A stretch of 21,802 bases of DNA. It comes from a virus. The stretch is from positions 1 to 21,802 of the IMG/VR virus record IMGVR_UViG_3300037042_005793; one strand, given 5' to 3'. Below are positions 7,022 to 13,931 of the stretch, piece by piece. The translations under genes were made by a program, and so were the position numbers. Under the pieces are notes generated by a model. It saw only the letters and a program-made list of their open reading frames with translations. It did no database searches and was not told where the DNA came from. Each line of letters starts with the position of its first letter. The first letter of the stretch is position 1.

Positions 7022-7402
7022 ATGAATACTCAAAACAAATCCGACAATGTAAAATCAGTAATGTTTAGCATTAAGCAAGCTGAAGGAAAAGTAGAACAAT
7101 TGCAAAGTAGATTAAATGAAAACTATTTAGGAAATTTTGCATGGGCAGCTGAAGACCTTTGGAGACAATCTTTTATAGTAAATGATTTAAAAAGAAAATT
7201 AAACTATTTATTGGATGAAGAAACTTCATTAACGGAATTAGAAAAAATTAATGAAATTATTGATACCTATCAAAATATTTTAGATAGAACTTATAATGTT
7301 CGCAGTAATAGCAGCGGAAGTTTGCACCGCGAAGTTTCAACTTGGGAATACCAAGAAACTTTAGATTTAAAAAGATTTTTTAAAACTTTATTAAATAGTT
7401 AA
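7022..7402 (+). CDS. 126-aa helical protein, function unknown
   Basis: A 126-residue helical protein beginning MNTQNKSDNVKSVMFSIKQAEGKVEQLQSRLN, with a coiled-coil-like N-terminal half and a further helix at LTELEKINEIIDTYQNIL. I recognise no family. It is read from the conserved A-rich leader at 6988-7021 and belongs to the run of small early genes. Confidence 0.65.
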   Translation: MNTQNKSDNVKSVMFSIKQAEGKVEQLQSRLNENYLGNFAWAAEDLWRQSFIVNDLKRKLNYLLDEETSLTELEKINEIIDTYQNILDRTYNVRSNSSGSLHREVSTWEYQETLDLKRFFKTLLNS

Positions 7403-7435
7403 TTAACCAATTTTTTAGACCTCAAAAACAAGAAA
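7403..7435 (+). promoter_or_regulatory. A-rich translation leader, copy 2
   Basis: TTAACCAATTTTTTAGACC followed by TCAAAAACAAGAAA and the ATG at 7436. It shares its block order with 6988-7021 and 7628-7662, with small indels in the T-run. Confidence 0.6.
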
Positions 7436-7627
7436 ATGAAAACTAAAATGTCAAGCTCGCAAATTTGGGATACCAATATTTTTCTTATAAAATATTTATT
7501 CTTAATTACTGAATTAAATTACAATAGAGATAATGCAAATGATGTTGCAAATACAAAATTCAAAAAATTAAGTTTAATTGATAAAATAAACATTACAAGA
7601 AAAATTAAAGAATACTTAAATAAATAA
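7436..7627 (+). CDS. 63-aa protein, function unknown
   Basis: A 63-residue basic, helical protein (MKTKMSSSQIWDTNIF..., ending KEYLNK). A second ATG four codons in could also be the start. Its end (codons for LNK and stop) and the following 14 bases repeat those of the gene at 6817. No family is recognised. Confidence 0.6.
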   Translation: MKTKMSSSQIWDTNIFLIKYLFLITELNYNRDNANDVANTKFKKLSLIDKINITRKIKEYLNK

Positions 7628-7640
7628 TTAACCAAATTTT
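7615..7640 (+). repeat. 26-bp direct repeat, copy 2
   Basis: A perfect match to 6975-7000, covering the last codons of this gene and the beginning of the leader for the gene at 7663. Confidence 0.7.
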
Positions 7641-7662
7641 TAAACCTTAAAAACAAAACAAG
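7628..7662 (+). promoter_or_regulatory. A-rich translation leader, copy 3
   Basis: TTAACCAAATTTTTAAACC followed by TTAAAAACAAAACAAG and the ATG at 7663. A shortened form (TTTTTTAAAACCTTAAAACAAAACAA) precedes the gene at 11159. Confidence 0.6.
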
Positions 7663-7872
7663 ATGTCTATTCAGCAAATTATTATCAAATCAAATGAAAT
7701 TATCGTAGGTGCTAATTTCACTAAATTAAAAACCACTACATCGAAAAAGCCAATGTATTTAATAGCTGCGCTAAAAGATGGTTTTGAATTATGGGGCGAT
7801 TATCCCACCTTTAGTAATAAGTCGGTTAAGTTTTATGTAACCATAGACAATGCGAAATTTAGATTAGCATAA
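7663..7872 (+). CDS. 69-aa protein, function unknown
   Basis: A 69-residue, beta-rich basic protein (IIIKSNEIIVGANFTKLKTT, MYLIAALKDGFELWGDYPTF). It has no membrane segment and no recognised family. It is read from the third copy of the conserved leader. The 58-base gap behind it holds an A-run, GAGGGGAGC and a short GCAG/CTGC inverted repeat. Confidence 0.6.
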   Translation: MSIQQIIIKSNEIIVGANFTKLKTTTSKKPMYLIAALKDGFELWGDYPTFSNKSVKFYVTIDNAKFRLA

Positions 7873-7930
7873 TAAAAAAAAAAGAGGGGAGCAGCATCCT
7901 ACCAACTGCATTACTTAAACAAAAAAAATC

Positions 7931-8149
7931 ATGTCATCACAAAAACAAAAAGTAGAAAATCTATTATCAATCGAAATTGATTTAGACAATTTTTATGCAA
8001 TTCGAATTTACGACGCTAAAATTCAATTGCAAGGCGAAGCAAGAAAATCAACAATTTCTGAATGCGAAGCAGCAGGATATGTATTCCAATATGAGAATCA
8101 TTATTTGGAAGCAAAAAAAGATGGCGTTGAAATTACTTTAACCTTTTAA
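7931..8149 (+). CDS. 72-aa protein, function unknown
   Basis: A 72-residue acidic protein starting after an A-run (AAACAAAAAAAATC-ATG). The sequence SIEIDLDNFYAIRIYDAKIQLQG has an alternating strand pattern, and the end, HYLEAKKDGVEITLTF, is also strand-like. I recognise no family; it is one of the run of small early proteins. Confidence 0.6.
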   Translation: MSSQKQKVENLLSIEIDLDNFYAIRIYDAKIQLQGEARKSTISECEAAGYVFQYENHYLEAKKDGVEITLTF

Positions 8150-8159
8150 TTTTATTATC

Positions 8160-8279
8160 ATGAAAAAATCAGAAAACAAAAACAATTTTATTGACAATGA
8201 AACAATTGTTAGTTTAGTTATTCTTATCATATTGTCATTTACAACTATGATAGTATTATTCTCATTAAGAAATTTTTAA
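8160..8279 (+). CDS. 39-aa single-pass membrane peptide
   Basis: An ATG at 8160 opens a 39-codon frame: a polar N-terminus (MKKSENKNNFIDNET) followed by one membrane segment (IVSLVILIILSFTTMIVLF) and SLRNF. It fills the gap between two genes with the ATTATC-ATG / TTTTTAATC-ATG spacing seen at its neighbours, which supports its being translated. A small membrane peptide in an early phage region may act on the host envelope or block superinfection, but nothing here shows it. Confidence 0.5.
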   Translation: MKKSENKNNFIDNETIVSLVILIILSFTTMIVLFSLRNF

Positions 8280-8281
8280 TC

Positions 8282-8461
8282 ATGAAAAAGTATCAACAAA
8301 ATTTAAGAGTAGAGGGTAACAAGGTTATTTCTTATACTACGCATGTGGCTACTATTGATGGACAAAATTTACTTGAATTGGGTTATTGGTCAAAGACAAC
8401 CAAAAAGCATATTAATTATGTAGCAAAAGAATATTGTTTAACTATTATTAAAAACTATTAA
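8282..8461 (+). CDS. 59-aa conserved phage protein, function unknown
   Basis: A 59-residue basic protein: MKKYQQNLRVEGNKVISYTT, then HVATIDGQNLLELGYWSKTT and KKHINYVAKEYCL. The pattern of a short N-terminal sheet and a C-terminal WSKTTKKHINYVA helix recalls a small family often seen in Bacteroidota phages and plasmids, with no known function. It is spaced two bases from genes on both sides, which supports translation. Confidence 0.6.
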   Translation: MKKYQQNLRVEGNKVISYTTHVATIDGQNLLELGYWSKTTKKHINYVAKEYCLTIIKNY

Positions 8462-8463
8462 TC

Positions 8464-8817
8464 ATGGAAGTATTATTAAATAACTTAAAGCGCAGCGCGC
8501 AAAAGTTTCTATACGATGATAGATTAACTGAATTAGAAGTATATCAAGTTTTATCTTCAGACAATGGTTTTAATTACATGGCTAACATTGATATTGCAGG
8601 ATTAGAATTTAATGTATTACTTTCTTATTCGGATGTAGTTAGATATATTGAAAAAAATTATCCAACAAGAATAAACAAATATTGGGGCGAAGAGTATAGC
8701 TGCATTATAGAAACGGATGATGAGGGCGATGAAATATATTGCATCCCAATAGATGAATATTTTGCGGAAAACTCTTTATTAATTGTAAAAGATTTATTAA
8801 CTTTAATTCTAAAATAA
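8464..8817 (+). CDS. 117-aa acidic protein, function unknown
   Basis: A 117-residue strongly acidic protein (e.g. ETDDEGDEIYCIPIDEYFAEN). Small, very acidic early phage proteins are often DNA mimics or inhibitors of host enzymes, but there is no motif that allows such a claim. It starts two bases after the previous stop. Confidence 0.6.
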   Translation: MEVLLNNLKRSAQKFLYDDRLTELEVYQVLSSDNGFNYMANIDIAGLEFNVLLSYSDVVRYIEKNYPTRINKYWGEEYSCIIETDDEGDEIYCIPIDEYFAENSLLIVKDLLTLILK

Positions 8818-8818
8818 A

Positions 8819-9208
8819 ATGAAAAGATTAAAATTTAATTTAGCAGGGCAGTGTCATACAATAATCAATGGTATTGAATATAGCATTGTACAAGTAGGGC
8901 ATGACTTATTTACTTTTGTAAATCATATTACAAGAGAAACGGAAACTTATCCAACATTGATGCATGCAATGGCTGCAATAAGAGCAATAAATGGGAATTA
9001 CTTTCCAATAGCTGCGCAGTATAAGCAAACGCAATCACATAAGATTGGAAAGTTAGCAATTGATGATACCTTAATTATAAATGATGATGAGATTTATAAA
9101 GTAAGACCATTAATTTCTTATTACAAAAAAACATACAACAAATTATTTACTATTGAAACCATTATAAAAGATGGAATTAAATCTTACGAGATAACAAGAT
9201 GCAGATAG
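8819..9208 (+). CDS. 129-aa protein, function unknown
   Basis: A 129-residue basic protein, one base after the previous stop. Its N-terminal half (MKRLKFNLAGQCHTIINGIEYSIVQVGHDLFTFV... TYPTLMHAMAAIRAINGNY) is strand-rich and then helical, and the second half is again strand-rich. No family is recognised. It overlaps the following gene by 10 bases. Confidence 0.6.
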   Translation: MKRLKFNLAGQCHTIINGIEYSIVQVGHDLFTFVNHITRETETYPTLMHAMAAIRAINGNYFPIAAQYKQTQSHKIGKLAIDDTLIINDDEIYKVRPLISYYKKTYNKLFTIETIIKDGIKSYEITRCR

Positions 9209-9414
9209 AAATAAAATATAACAACCATTTTGATGAGCAAGGCTTGCCGGTGGTTAAAAAAATTAATGTTCAATCTTCGGTAGGTCTTTCGCCACAAGAA
9301 AGAAATTTAACAATTTATCAATGGGGCATGTCTATAAGATGTCAATTGCAATTGCTTGAAAAGAAGATTAGCAAATTAGAAAAAAGAGATAACTATTTAT
9401 TATTTAATCACTAA
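9199..9414 (+). CDS. 71-aa protein, function unknown
   Basis: A 71-residue basic protein with a strand-like start (MQIEIKYNNHFDEQGLPVVKKINV) and a helical end (CQLQLLEKKISKLEKRDNYLLF) that may form a short coiled coil. It starts inside the end of the previous gene and stands just before the recombination genes. Confidence 0.55.
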   Translation: MQIEIKYNNHFDEQGLPVVKKINVQSSVGLSPQERNLTIYQWGMSIRCQLQLLEKKISKLEKRDNYLLFNH

Positions 9415-9430
9415 AAAACCAATTAACATT

Positions 9431-9991
9431 ATGAAACAATTAATTGAAATTCAAAATGAATTAAAAGCACCAAAAAATCATTTTAATAAATTCGGAAATT
9501 ACAACCATAGAGTTGCCGAAGATATTTTGGAAGCCTTAAAACCTATTTGCCTAAAGCATGGTTGTTTATTAACCAATGATGATGAGGTAAAAGAATTAAA
9601 TGGCGTTTTATTTATTCAAGCCACTTGCACTATTAAGCATAAAGATTGGGAGCATCCAATTAGCGCAAAAGGAAACGCAGGCATTGAATTAAATCGTAAG
9701 GGGATGGATTTATCCCAATCCTTTGGCGCATCAAGTAGTTACGCACTCAAGCGCGCATTAGGAAATTTATTCTTATTAGATGATGCAAAAGATGCAGACA
9801 CTACTAATACGCATAGCAAAGAAGAAGCAGCAGCACCAAAACAAAAGAAAGATTTAATCCATGGTACGCCTGCTTATAATCAATGTATTTTAAAATTAAA
9901 AAGCGGAGAGATTACAATAGATGATGTTTATGAAAAGGTAAATGTTTCTGCTGCGGTATTAAAACAAATTCAAAACGATATAAATGTATAG
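9431..9991 (+). CDS. ERF-type single-strand DNA annealing protein
   Basis: A 186-residue protein with the ERF superfamily pattern. It has an N-terminal LKAPKNHFNKFGNY with RVAEDILEALKPIC, and later KGMDLSQSFGASSSYALKRA, then LGNLFLLDDAKDAD (residues about 90-123). The 'sQ..GaasSYa.ryaL..lf.ldd.kDaD' block is the family signature. ERF proteins pair single strands during phage recombination. The gene overlaps an Exo8-like nuclease gene by 8 bases, giving a typical exonuclease-annealase pair. Confidence 0.9.
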   Translation: MKQLIEIQNELKAPKNHFNKFGNYNHRVAEDILEALKPICLKHGCLLTNDDEVKELNGVLFIQATCTIKHKDWEHPISAKGNAGIELNRKGMDLSQSFGASSSYALKRALGNLFLLDDAKDADTTNTHSKEEAAAPKQKKDLIHGTPAYNQCILKLKSGEITIDDVYEKVNVSAAVLKQIQNDINV

Positions 9992-10823
9992 TCAGCAGCA
10001 AATTAATGATTTGATAAATGGTTTATTAAATCAAGAAAAGCATTTAAGTTATTCATCTTTATCTGCTTTTAAAAAATCGCCATTAGAATTCTTGCATTAT
10101 AAGTTTAAGCAAAAAGAGCAAACGCCTGCAATGGCGTTTGGCTCAATGGCGCATAATTTTATCTTGCAATACGATACATTCTTTTCTAATTATTATGTAA
10201 TAGATAATGATGCTCCAAAAAGACCAACCATTGCGCAGTATAATGCAAAAAAACCAAGCGATGATACTTTAGCAGCGATTGAATATTGGGATGATTTAGA
10301 ACAAGAAGCATTTGGCTCTATTTTAATAACGCAAAATGATTTAAAAGAATTGGATAAACTTTCTAATTCGCTTTTTAAAAATGCGGCGGCGATGCAATTA
10401 ATTATTCAATGCAAAGATTTTGAAAAAGAATATGATTTTAATCATGATAATTTTTCATTTAAAAGTTTTATAGATGCAGAAGATAGCAAGATAAGATTAG
10501 ATTTAAAAATTGTTCAAAGCGCAGAGCCAAAAAAATTCCAACGCGATGCTCTTGCATACGGATACCACATGCAAGCAGCAATGTATGAAATAGCAGGCGG
10601 TAAAAGAGATTATTATTTAATTGCTCTTGATAGAAATGGCGGCGTATCCGTAAATAAATTATCCGAAGAATTAATCGCTTATGGTAAGCAAGAGATAAAT
10701 AATTTATTAGAAAGTTTTAATCGCTGCATATTGGAAGATGGATGGTTGCAGTCTTATGATTTTCATTCATCAAGGAAAGATGGAATATACGATTTAGAAT
10801 TACCAAAATATCTTAATATCTAA
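9984..10823 (+). CDS. Exo8/RecE-like PD-(D/E)XK exonuclease
   Basis: A 279-residue nuclease. The family layout is clear: LSYSSLSAFKKSPLEFLHYK at the start, then FGSMAHNFI with His57, FEKEYDF with Glu149, FIDAEDSKIRLDLKIV with D164, D173 and K175 (the D-x-K core), and GYHMQAAMYE at about 193-202. Such enzymes chew one strand of double-stranded DNA to give tails for the annealing protein encoded just upstream. D-L-K is followed by I-V rather than the usual T, a mild deviation near the active site. Confidence 0.85.
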   Translation: MYSQQQINDLINGLLNQEKHLSYSSLSAFKKSPLEFLHYKFKQKEQTPAMAFGSMAHNFILQYDTFFSNYYVIDNDAPKRPTIAQYNAKKPSDDTLAAIEYWDDLEQEAFGSILITQNDLKELDKLSNSLFKNAAAMQLIIQCKDFEKEYDFNHDNFSFKSFIDAEDSKIRLDLKIVQSAEPKKFQRDALAYGYHMQAAMYEIAGGKRDYYLIALDRNGGVSVNKLSEELIAYGKQEINNLLESFNRCILEDGWLQSYDFHSSRKDGIYDLELPKYLNI

Positions 10824-10844
10824 CAATTTAAAAAACAAAAAAAA

Positions 10845-11090
10845 ATGTCAAAAGAAACAAATTATGTTGGGCAAGGAAAGACAATGGAATTTTCTTGGGG
10901 AACAAAAGAAGCATTAAATCTTAATCGTGAAAAGATTATGCAATTGCCGGTTGATAAATATGGTAACATTAAAATAGATGTTACTAAACGCAAATCGCCG
11001 GATAAATTTGGAAATGATTTGTCGGTAGTGGAAAATACTTATGTTCCAAAAGCAAAAGAAGTTAATGCAGAAGATGATTTAACTTTTTAA
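10845..11090 (+). CDS. 81-aa protein with SSB-like acidic tail
   Basis: An 81-residue protein starting after an A-run. It contains short strands (TMEFSWGTKEALNLN; GNIKIDVTKRKSP) and finishes with KAKEVNAEDDLTF. An acidic end closed by Phe, as in bacterial SSB (…DDDIPF), is how single-strand binding proteins recruit partners. The body is too short for a full OB fold of the usual kind. Its place right behind the annealase-nuclease pair and just before a terminator fits a recombination accessory protein. Confidence 0.6.
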   Translation: MSKETNYVGQGKTMEFSWGTKEALNLNREKIMQLPVDKYGNIKIDVTKRKSPDKFGNDLSVVENTYVPKAKEVNAEDDLTF

Positions 11091-11099
11091 ACAATTAAC

Positions 11100-11138
11100 A
11101 TATTGCAGATAGATTAATTTCTATTTGCAATATTTTTT
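11100..11138 (+). terminator. Rho-independent terminator after the recombination genes
   Basis: ATATTGCAGATAGA (11100-11113), loop TTAATT, TCTATTTGCAATAT (11120-11133). This is a 14-bp stem with a single G-U pair, closed by a run of six T. It lies 10 bases after the stop at 11090 and would end or reduce transcription before the replication genes. Confidence 0.8.
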
Positions 11139-11158
11139 AAAACCTTAAAACAAAACAA

Positions 11159-11530
11159 ATGATTACAAATTTCGAAGAATATACTTATGAGGTAAATAAG
11201 TATGAAAAACGCGCAGCAGATTATATTGAAGCATTACTTCGTTCAAATGGAAATATTTATTCCAATAAACAATTAGCTGAAAAAATATATCAGCGTTCCG
11301 GCGAATTAAAAGAATACAAATTTGCAGATAGCAGAATAAGAAGTATAATTAATTACTTACGCCGAACATCAGCACCAAATATTATTGCAAATAGTAATGG
11401 ATATAAAATAACTGACAATAAAGAAGAGTTATTAAAGTATCATCAATCCATAACTGAAAGAATTGGTGCTATGCAAGTGATTGCAGACCAAGTTGCATTC
11501 CATATTAAAAAAAATAATATTAATTTTTAA
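11159..11530 (+). CDS. Winged-helix-like DNA-binding protein
   Basis: A 123-residue basic protein. Residues 15-82 (YEKRAADYIEALLRSNGNIYSNKQLAEKIY..., DSRIRSIINYLRRT, NIIANSNGYKIT) read as helix, turn-helix and a beta wing, the layout of a small winged-helix domain. It is followed by a long C-terminal helix. It probably binds DNA as a regulator or replication accessory. It follows a terminator and a copy of the A-rich leader. Confidence 0.6.
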   Translation: MITNFEEYTYEVNKYEKRAADYIEALLRSNGNIYSNKQLAEKIYQRSGELKEYKFADSRIRSIINYLRRTSAPNIIANSNGYKITDNKEELLKYHQSITERIGAMQVIADQVAFHIKKNNINF

Positions 11531-11540
11531 TTAAAAAAAT

Positions 11541-11774
11541 ATGGTAGATAATTTAACGATTCAGTATATTATTGAGATGCATGTTATAAATGGTTTTGAT
11601 TTAAATAAAATAGCCTTAATTTCGCACTGCGATAAGCAATTTTGTTTTGATTTAATACAAATGTATTACGGCAATGGAGATTGGGCTTTAAAACGCCTTA
11701 AACAAAGCGACAAAACTATTTATCAGCCAATAATTTATAATGCAGATAAGAATTTAATAATTATAGTAACTTAA
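11541..11774 (+). CDS. 77-aa protein, function unknown
   Basis: A 77-residue protein with a helical start (IQYIIEMHVINGFDLNKIALISHCDKQFCFDLIQMYYG) that could be a short helix-turn-helix, followed by a basic linker and a strand. It starts after a run of A, 10 bases behind the winged-helix gene. No family is recognised. Confidence 0.55.
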   Translation: MVDNLTIQYIIEMHVINGFDLNKIALISHCDKQFCFDLIQMYYGNGDWALKRLKQSDKTIYQPIIYNADKNLIIIVT

Positions 11775-11787
11775 ACAAAACAAAACA

Positions 11788-12504
11788 ATGAAAGAAACAT
11801 TTTATTTTTCGCATGATTATAACGCGCGCAGCGATACAAAGATTAAAAAATTACTGCAAAAACATGGTTATTTAGGATATGGTATTTATTGGGCATTGAT
11901 TGAAGACCTTTATCTAAATGAAAATAGTTTGCAATGCGATACTGAATGTATTGCCTTTGATTTAAGAGTAAGTGAAAATATTATTAAAGAAATAATAAAC
12001 GATTTTAATTTATTTGAAATTGAAGATGGTTTTTTTAGCAGCCAATCAGTAGAGAAAAGATTAAATAAGCGAAATGAAAAATCTGAAAAAGCTCGCTCTA
12101 ATGCATCTAAAAGATGGAATGATGCAAACGCAATGCAAACGCAAAGCGACCGCAATGCTATAAAGGAAAGTAAAGTAAAGGAAAGTAAAGTAAAGGAAAT
12201 TAAAATAAAAGATAAAAAATCTTTACATTTATTTGCTGATAGTGAATACTTTAACTTTGAAAAGTTTACTTTAAAATTATCTGATTGGTCAAATGAAAAA
12301 TGTAAATTTTATTATGATGCTGCAATTGGATATTCGGAAAGCAAAGGCGCAAAATATTTAGATTGGATAGCAGCAGTTAAAAATTGGGATAGAAAACAAC
12401 CTTATACTAAAAAACAAAACAATTATGAAGCAGGAAAGCAGCAGCGTGATGAATTACGCAACCGAGCAGAACAATTTATCGCCAATAAATTACTCGGCAG
12501 TTAG
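11788..12504 (+). CDS. Phage replication protein with DUF4373/Lin1244-like N-terminal domain
   Basis: A 238-residue protein. Its N-terminus (FYFSHDYNARSDTKIKKLLQKHGYLGYGIYWALIEDLY) is the mark of the Lin1244/Lin1753-like domain found at the front of DnaD-like replication proteins. A Lys/Glu/Ser linker (KESKVKESKVKEIKIK, about 126-141) joins it to a C-terminal helical part with KYLDWIAAVKNWDRKQPY. Such proteins bind the phage origin and help load the replicative helicase. The gene overlaps the next one, as in other Bacteroidota phages. Confidence 0.75.
   Translation: MKETFYFSHDYNARSDTKIKKLLQKHGYLGYGIYWALIEDLYLNENSLQCDTECIAFDLRVSENIIKEIINDFNLFEIEDGFFSSQSVEKRLNKRNEKSEKARSNASKRWNDANAMQTQSDRNAIKESKVKESKVKEIKIKDKKSLHLFADSEYFNFEKFTLKLSDWSNEKCKFYYDAAIGYSESKGAKYLDWIAAVKNWDRKQPYTKKQNNYEAGKQQRDELRNRAEQFIANKLLGS
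12165..12209 (+). repeat. 15-bp tandem repeat in the linker of the replication protein
   Basis: GGAAAGTAAAGTAAA occurs twice in a row (12165-12179 and 12180-12194), followed by a diverged third copy (GGAAATTAAAATAAA). It keeps the frame and encodes repeated K-E-S-K-V units. Such repeats change length easily. Confidence 0.8.
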
Positions 12505-13132
12505 ACAAATAGTTGAAAGTCAACCAATTAGTTTAGCCGTAATAGGTAAAACTGAAGGAAATGATTTAGTAAATGCCTTACTAATTAGATTAGTAGAGGG
12601 TTTATGCAGCAGTTTTAATGTTGCAAAAAATATGGATGTAAATCAAATACAAGAATGCGCAAGTTTACTTTATCAAAATTATTATCATTTTAGCGTTGCT
12701 CATTTTAAAACCGCATTTGATAGGTTTAAAATGAATAAATATCCGGAAATTAAAATTTATGACCGGTTTGATTTAAGTATTGTATTTGCAATTATTGAAA
12801 AATTTGATTTAGAATTAAGAGAAATGCGAACAAAAGTTGAACAAGAAAAATTGCAGCAGCAGCAAAAGGAGTGGAGCGACAATTCAGTACCTATGCCGGA
12901 TAATGTGCGAGAGGAATTAGATAAACTAAAGCAAAAGTTTATTAAGCCTGCATTTGTTAGCAATGCACCCGAGCCAAAAGAATGGAGCCAAACAAAAGTT
13001 TGGATAGAAGATTTTAATAAAATTTATAAAGAGCAGGGAGATACAAGAGGGGGAATTAAATACATAAAGGTTGATGGATTGGTAATGGATAGAAACGGAT
13101 ATCTATTACATAGATTAATTGAAATTCAATAA
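12425..13132 (+). CDS. Conserved protein downstream of the replication initiator, function unknown
   Basis: A 235-residue protein. The ATG at 12425 gives an 80-base overlap with the preceding gene. An ATG at 12449 (MNYATEQNNLSPINYSAVRQ) may be the true start and gives 56 bases. The core ISLAVIGKTEGNDLVNALLIRLVEGLCSSF with VAKNMDVNQIQECASLLYQNYYHFSVAHFK and KIYDRFDLSIVFAIIEKF is a family I associate with Bacteroidota phages, always near replication genes. A helicase-loader role is likely but unproven. A Gln-rich helical stretch (EQEKLQQQQKEW) follows. Confidence 0.65.
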   Translation: MKQESSSVMNYATEQNNLSPINYSAVRQIVESQPISLAVIGKTEGNDLVNALLIRLVEGLCSSFNVAKNMDVNQIQECASLLYQNYYHFSVAHFKTAFDRFKMNKYPEIKIYDRFDLSIVFAIIEKFDLELREMRTKVEQEKLQQQQKEWSDNSVPMPDNVREELDKLKQKFIKPAFVSNAPEPKEWSQTKVWIEDFNKIYKEQGDTRGGIKYIKVDGLVMDRNGYLLHRLIEIQ

Positions 13133-13139
13133 ATTTTAT

Positions 13140-13147
13140 TATCTTTG
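13140..13147 (+). promoter_or_regulatory. Candidate promoter -7 box (TTG-N18-TATCTTTG)
   Basis: TATCTTTG fits TAnnTTTG and has a TTG at 13119-13121, 18 bases upstream, within the 17-23 range of Flavobacterium promoters. It is the best-spaced candidate in the window. It sits only about 20 bases before the terminator hairpin at 13168. Confidence 0.45.
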
Positions 13148-13167
13148 ATTGTTTTGTTTTAGGTTCT

Positions 13168-13206
13168 ACCGCAGTCATCATTTATTTGGTGCTGCGGTTT
13201 TTTTTT
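13168..13206 (+). terminator. Rho-independent terminator after the replication genes
   Basis: ACCGCAG (13168-13174) and CTGCGGT (13192-13198) form a 7-bp GC-rich stem with a 17-base loop, followed by nine T. It lies 35 bases after the stop at 13132 and ahead of the gene at 13221. Confidence 0.8.
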
Positions 13207-13220
13207 GTTTAATTTGCTGC

Positions 13221-13466
13221 ATGCAAAACTATTATGAATTAACAATTGGCGTATCTTCGGTCACAAAAAAAATAAAAATTGTGACAAAAGAAATGGATTG
13301 TAATAATTTTGAATTATTTGATGCGCATTATAGCAGAAGAATTAACAGAGAGTTATTTGGTAAAGCTACCGCAAAACCTTATAAGATATTGAATATCAAA
13401 CTATTGAAAGAAAATTTAGGATTAAATGTCCATGAAACTTTACTAAAAATTTATGCAAACATTTAA
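13221..13466 (+). CDS. 81-aa protein, function unknown
   Basis: I place the start at the ATG at 13221. The same frame is open from 13149, but the extra 24 residues (MFCFRFYRSHHLFGAAVFFCLIC) are encoded by the terminator hairpin and its T-run and look like an artefact. The remaining 81 residues (MQNYYELTIGVSSVTKKIKIVTKEM...) are basic with no recognised family. The end of the gene carries the first copy of a 12-bp repeat of the control region that follows. Confidence 0.55.
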   Translation: MQNYYELTIGVSSVTKKIKIVTKEMDCNNFELFDAHYSRRINRELFGKATAKPYKILNIKLLKENLGLNVHETLLKIYANI

Positions 13467-13617
13467 CAAGCACCAAAAAAACATTTAACAAATGATGGAA
13501 AATAATATCCAATTTTATGCTTATGATGGAAAAAATAGGGTGTACCCCCTAATTTTTGCCCCTAAATTACCCTTGTAATTTGTACGCTTTTTTTGTACAT
13601 ACTTAAAAACATACTTA
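13458..13617 (+). repeat. Control region with paired direct repeats and hairpins
   Basis: The 216-base gap 13467-13682 is the most structured non-coding part of the window. It holds AACATTTAACAA at 13458 and 13480 (22 apart), ATGATGGAAAA at 13492 and 13523 (31 apart) and ACATACTTA at 13597 and 13609 (12 apart). A GGGT-GT-ACCC inverted repeat lies at 13538-13547, and an AATTAC-CCTT-GTAATT hairpin at 13565-13580. It contains unusual C-runs for this DNA. It may be a replication origin or an operator region between replication and late genes. Confidence 0.6.
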
Positions 13618-13638
13618 TGTTGGGGAATGTTAGGGACT

Positions 13639-13675
13639 TTAGTAGTATTTTAGTAATATTAGTAATACATTAGTA
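13639..13675 (+). repeat. Four helically phased TTAGTA repeats
   Basis: TTAGTA begins at 13639, 13650, 13659 and 13670, spacings 11, 9 and 11, so all four copies face the same side of the helix. The array ends 8 bases before the HNH gene. Such spacing suits cooperative binding of a regulator or replication initiator. Confidence 0.65.
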
Positions 13676-13682
13676 AATAAAA

Positions 13683-13931
13683 ATGCAGAAACATACTAAA
13701 ATTTATTTTAATCATTTTGGATATAATATATCAGATTTTGTTCCATGTGAAACCTGCGGCAGCAAAGCGGTTGATATACATCACATAGATGCGCGCGGCA
13801 TGGGTGGAAGCGATAAAGATAGTATTGAAAACTTAATGGCTTTATGTAGAGAGTGTCATATTAAATATGGAGACATAAAAGATAAAAAAGAATGGTTAAA
13901 GGAATTGCATACATCCAACCTTTGTCGGTAA
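13683..13931 (+). CDS. HNH endonuclease
   Basis: An 82-residue single-domain HNH protein. It shows C22-x2-C25 (PCETCG), DIHHIDARGMGG with H33 and H34, SIENLMALCREC with N50, C55 and C58, and HIKYGD with H59. The zinc-stabilised beta-beta-alpha-metal fold is complete. The enzyme cuts DNA, and small HNH proteins often help packaging. Here it stands before the RusA gene, which it overlaps by 40 bases. Confidence 0.85.
   Translation: MQKHTKIYFNHFGYNISDFVPCETCGSKAVDIHHIDARGMGGSDKDSIENLMALCRECHIKYGDIKDKKEWLKELHTSNLCR

Noticed and set aside
7873-7930. Piece resembling a tRNA D-arm on the minus strand (CTACCAACTGCATTAC read in reverse)
   Set aside because: The GTTGGTAG match is only about 15 bases. 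No acceptor stem, anticodon arm or T-arm surrounds it, so it is not a tRNA gene. An attachment-site remnant cannot be excluded but has no support.
13149-13220. Upstream extension of the 81-aa gene with a hydrophobic N-terminus
   Set aside because: The extra residues are encoded by the terminator hairpin and its T-run; the ATG at 13221 is the more likely start.
13458-13675. CRISPR array
   Set aside because: The repeats are 6-12 bases, differ between pairs and lack uniform repeat-spacer structure.
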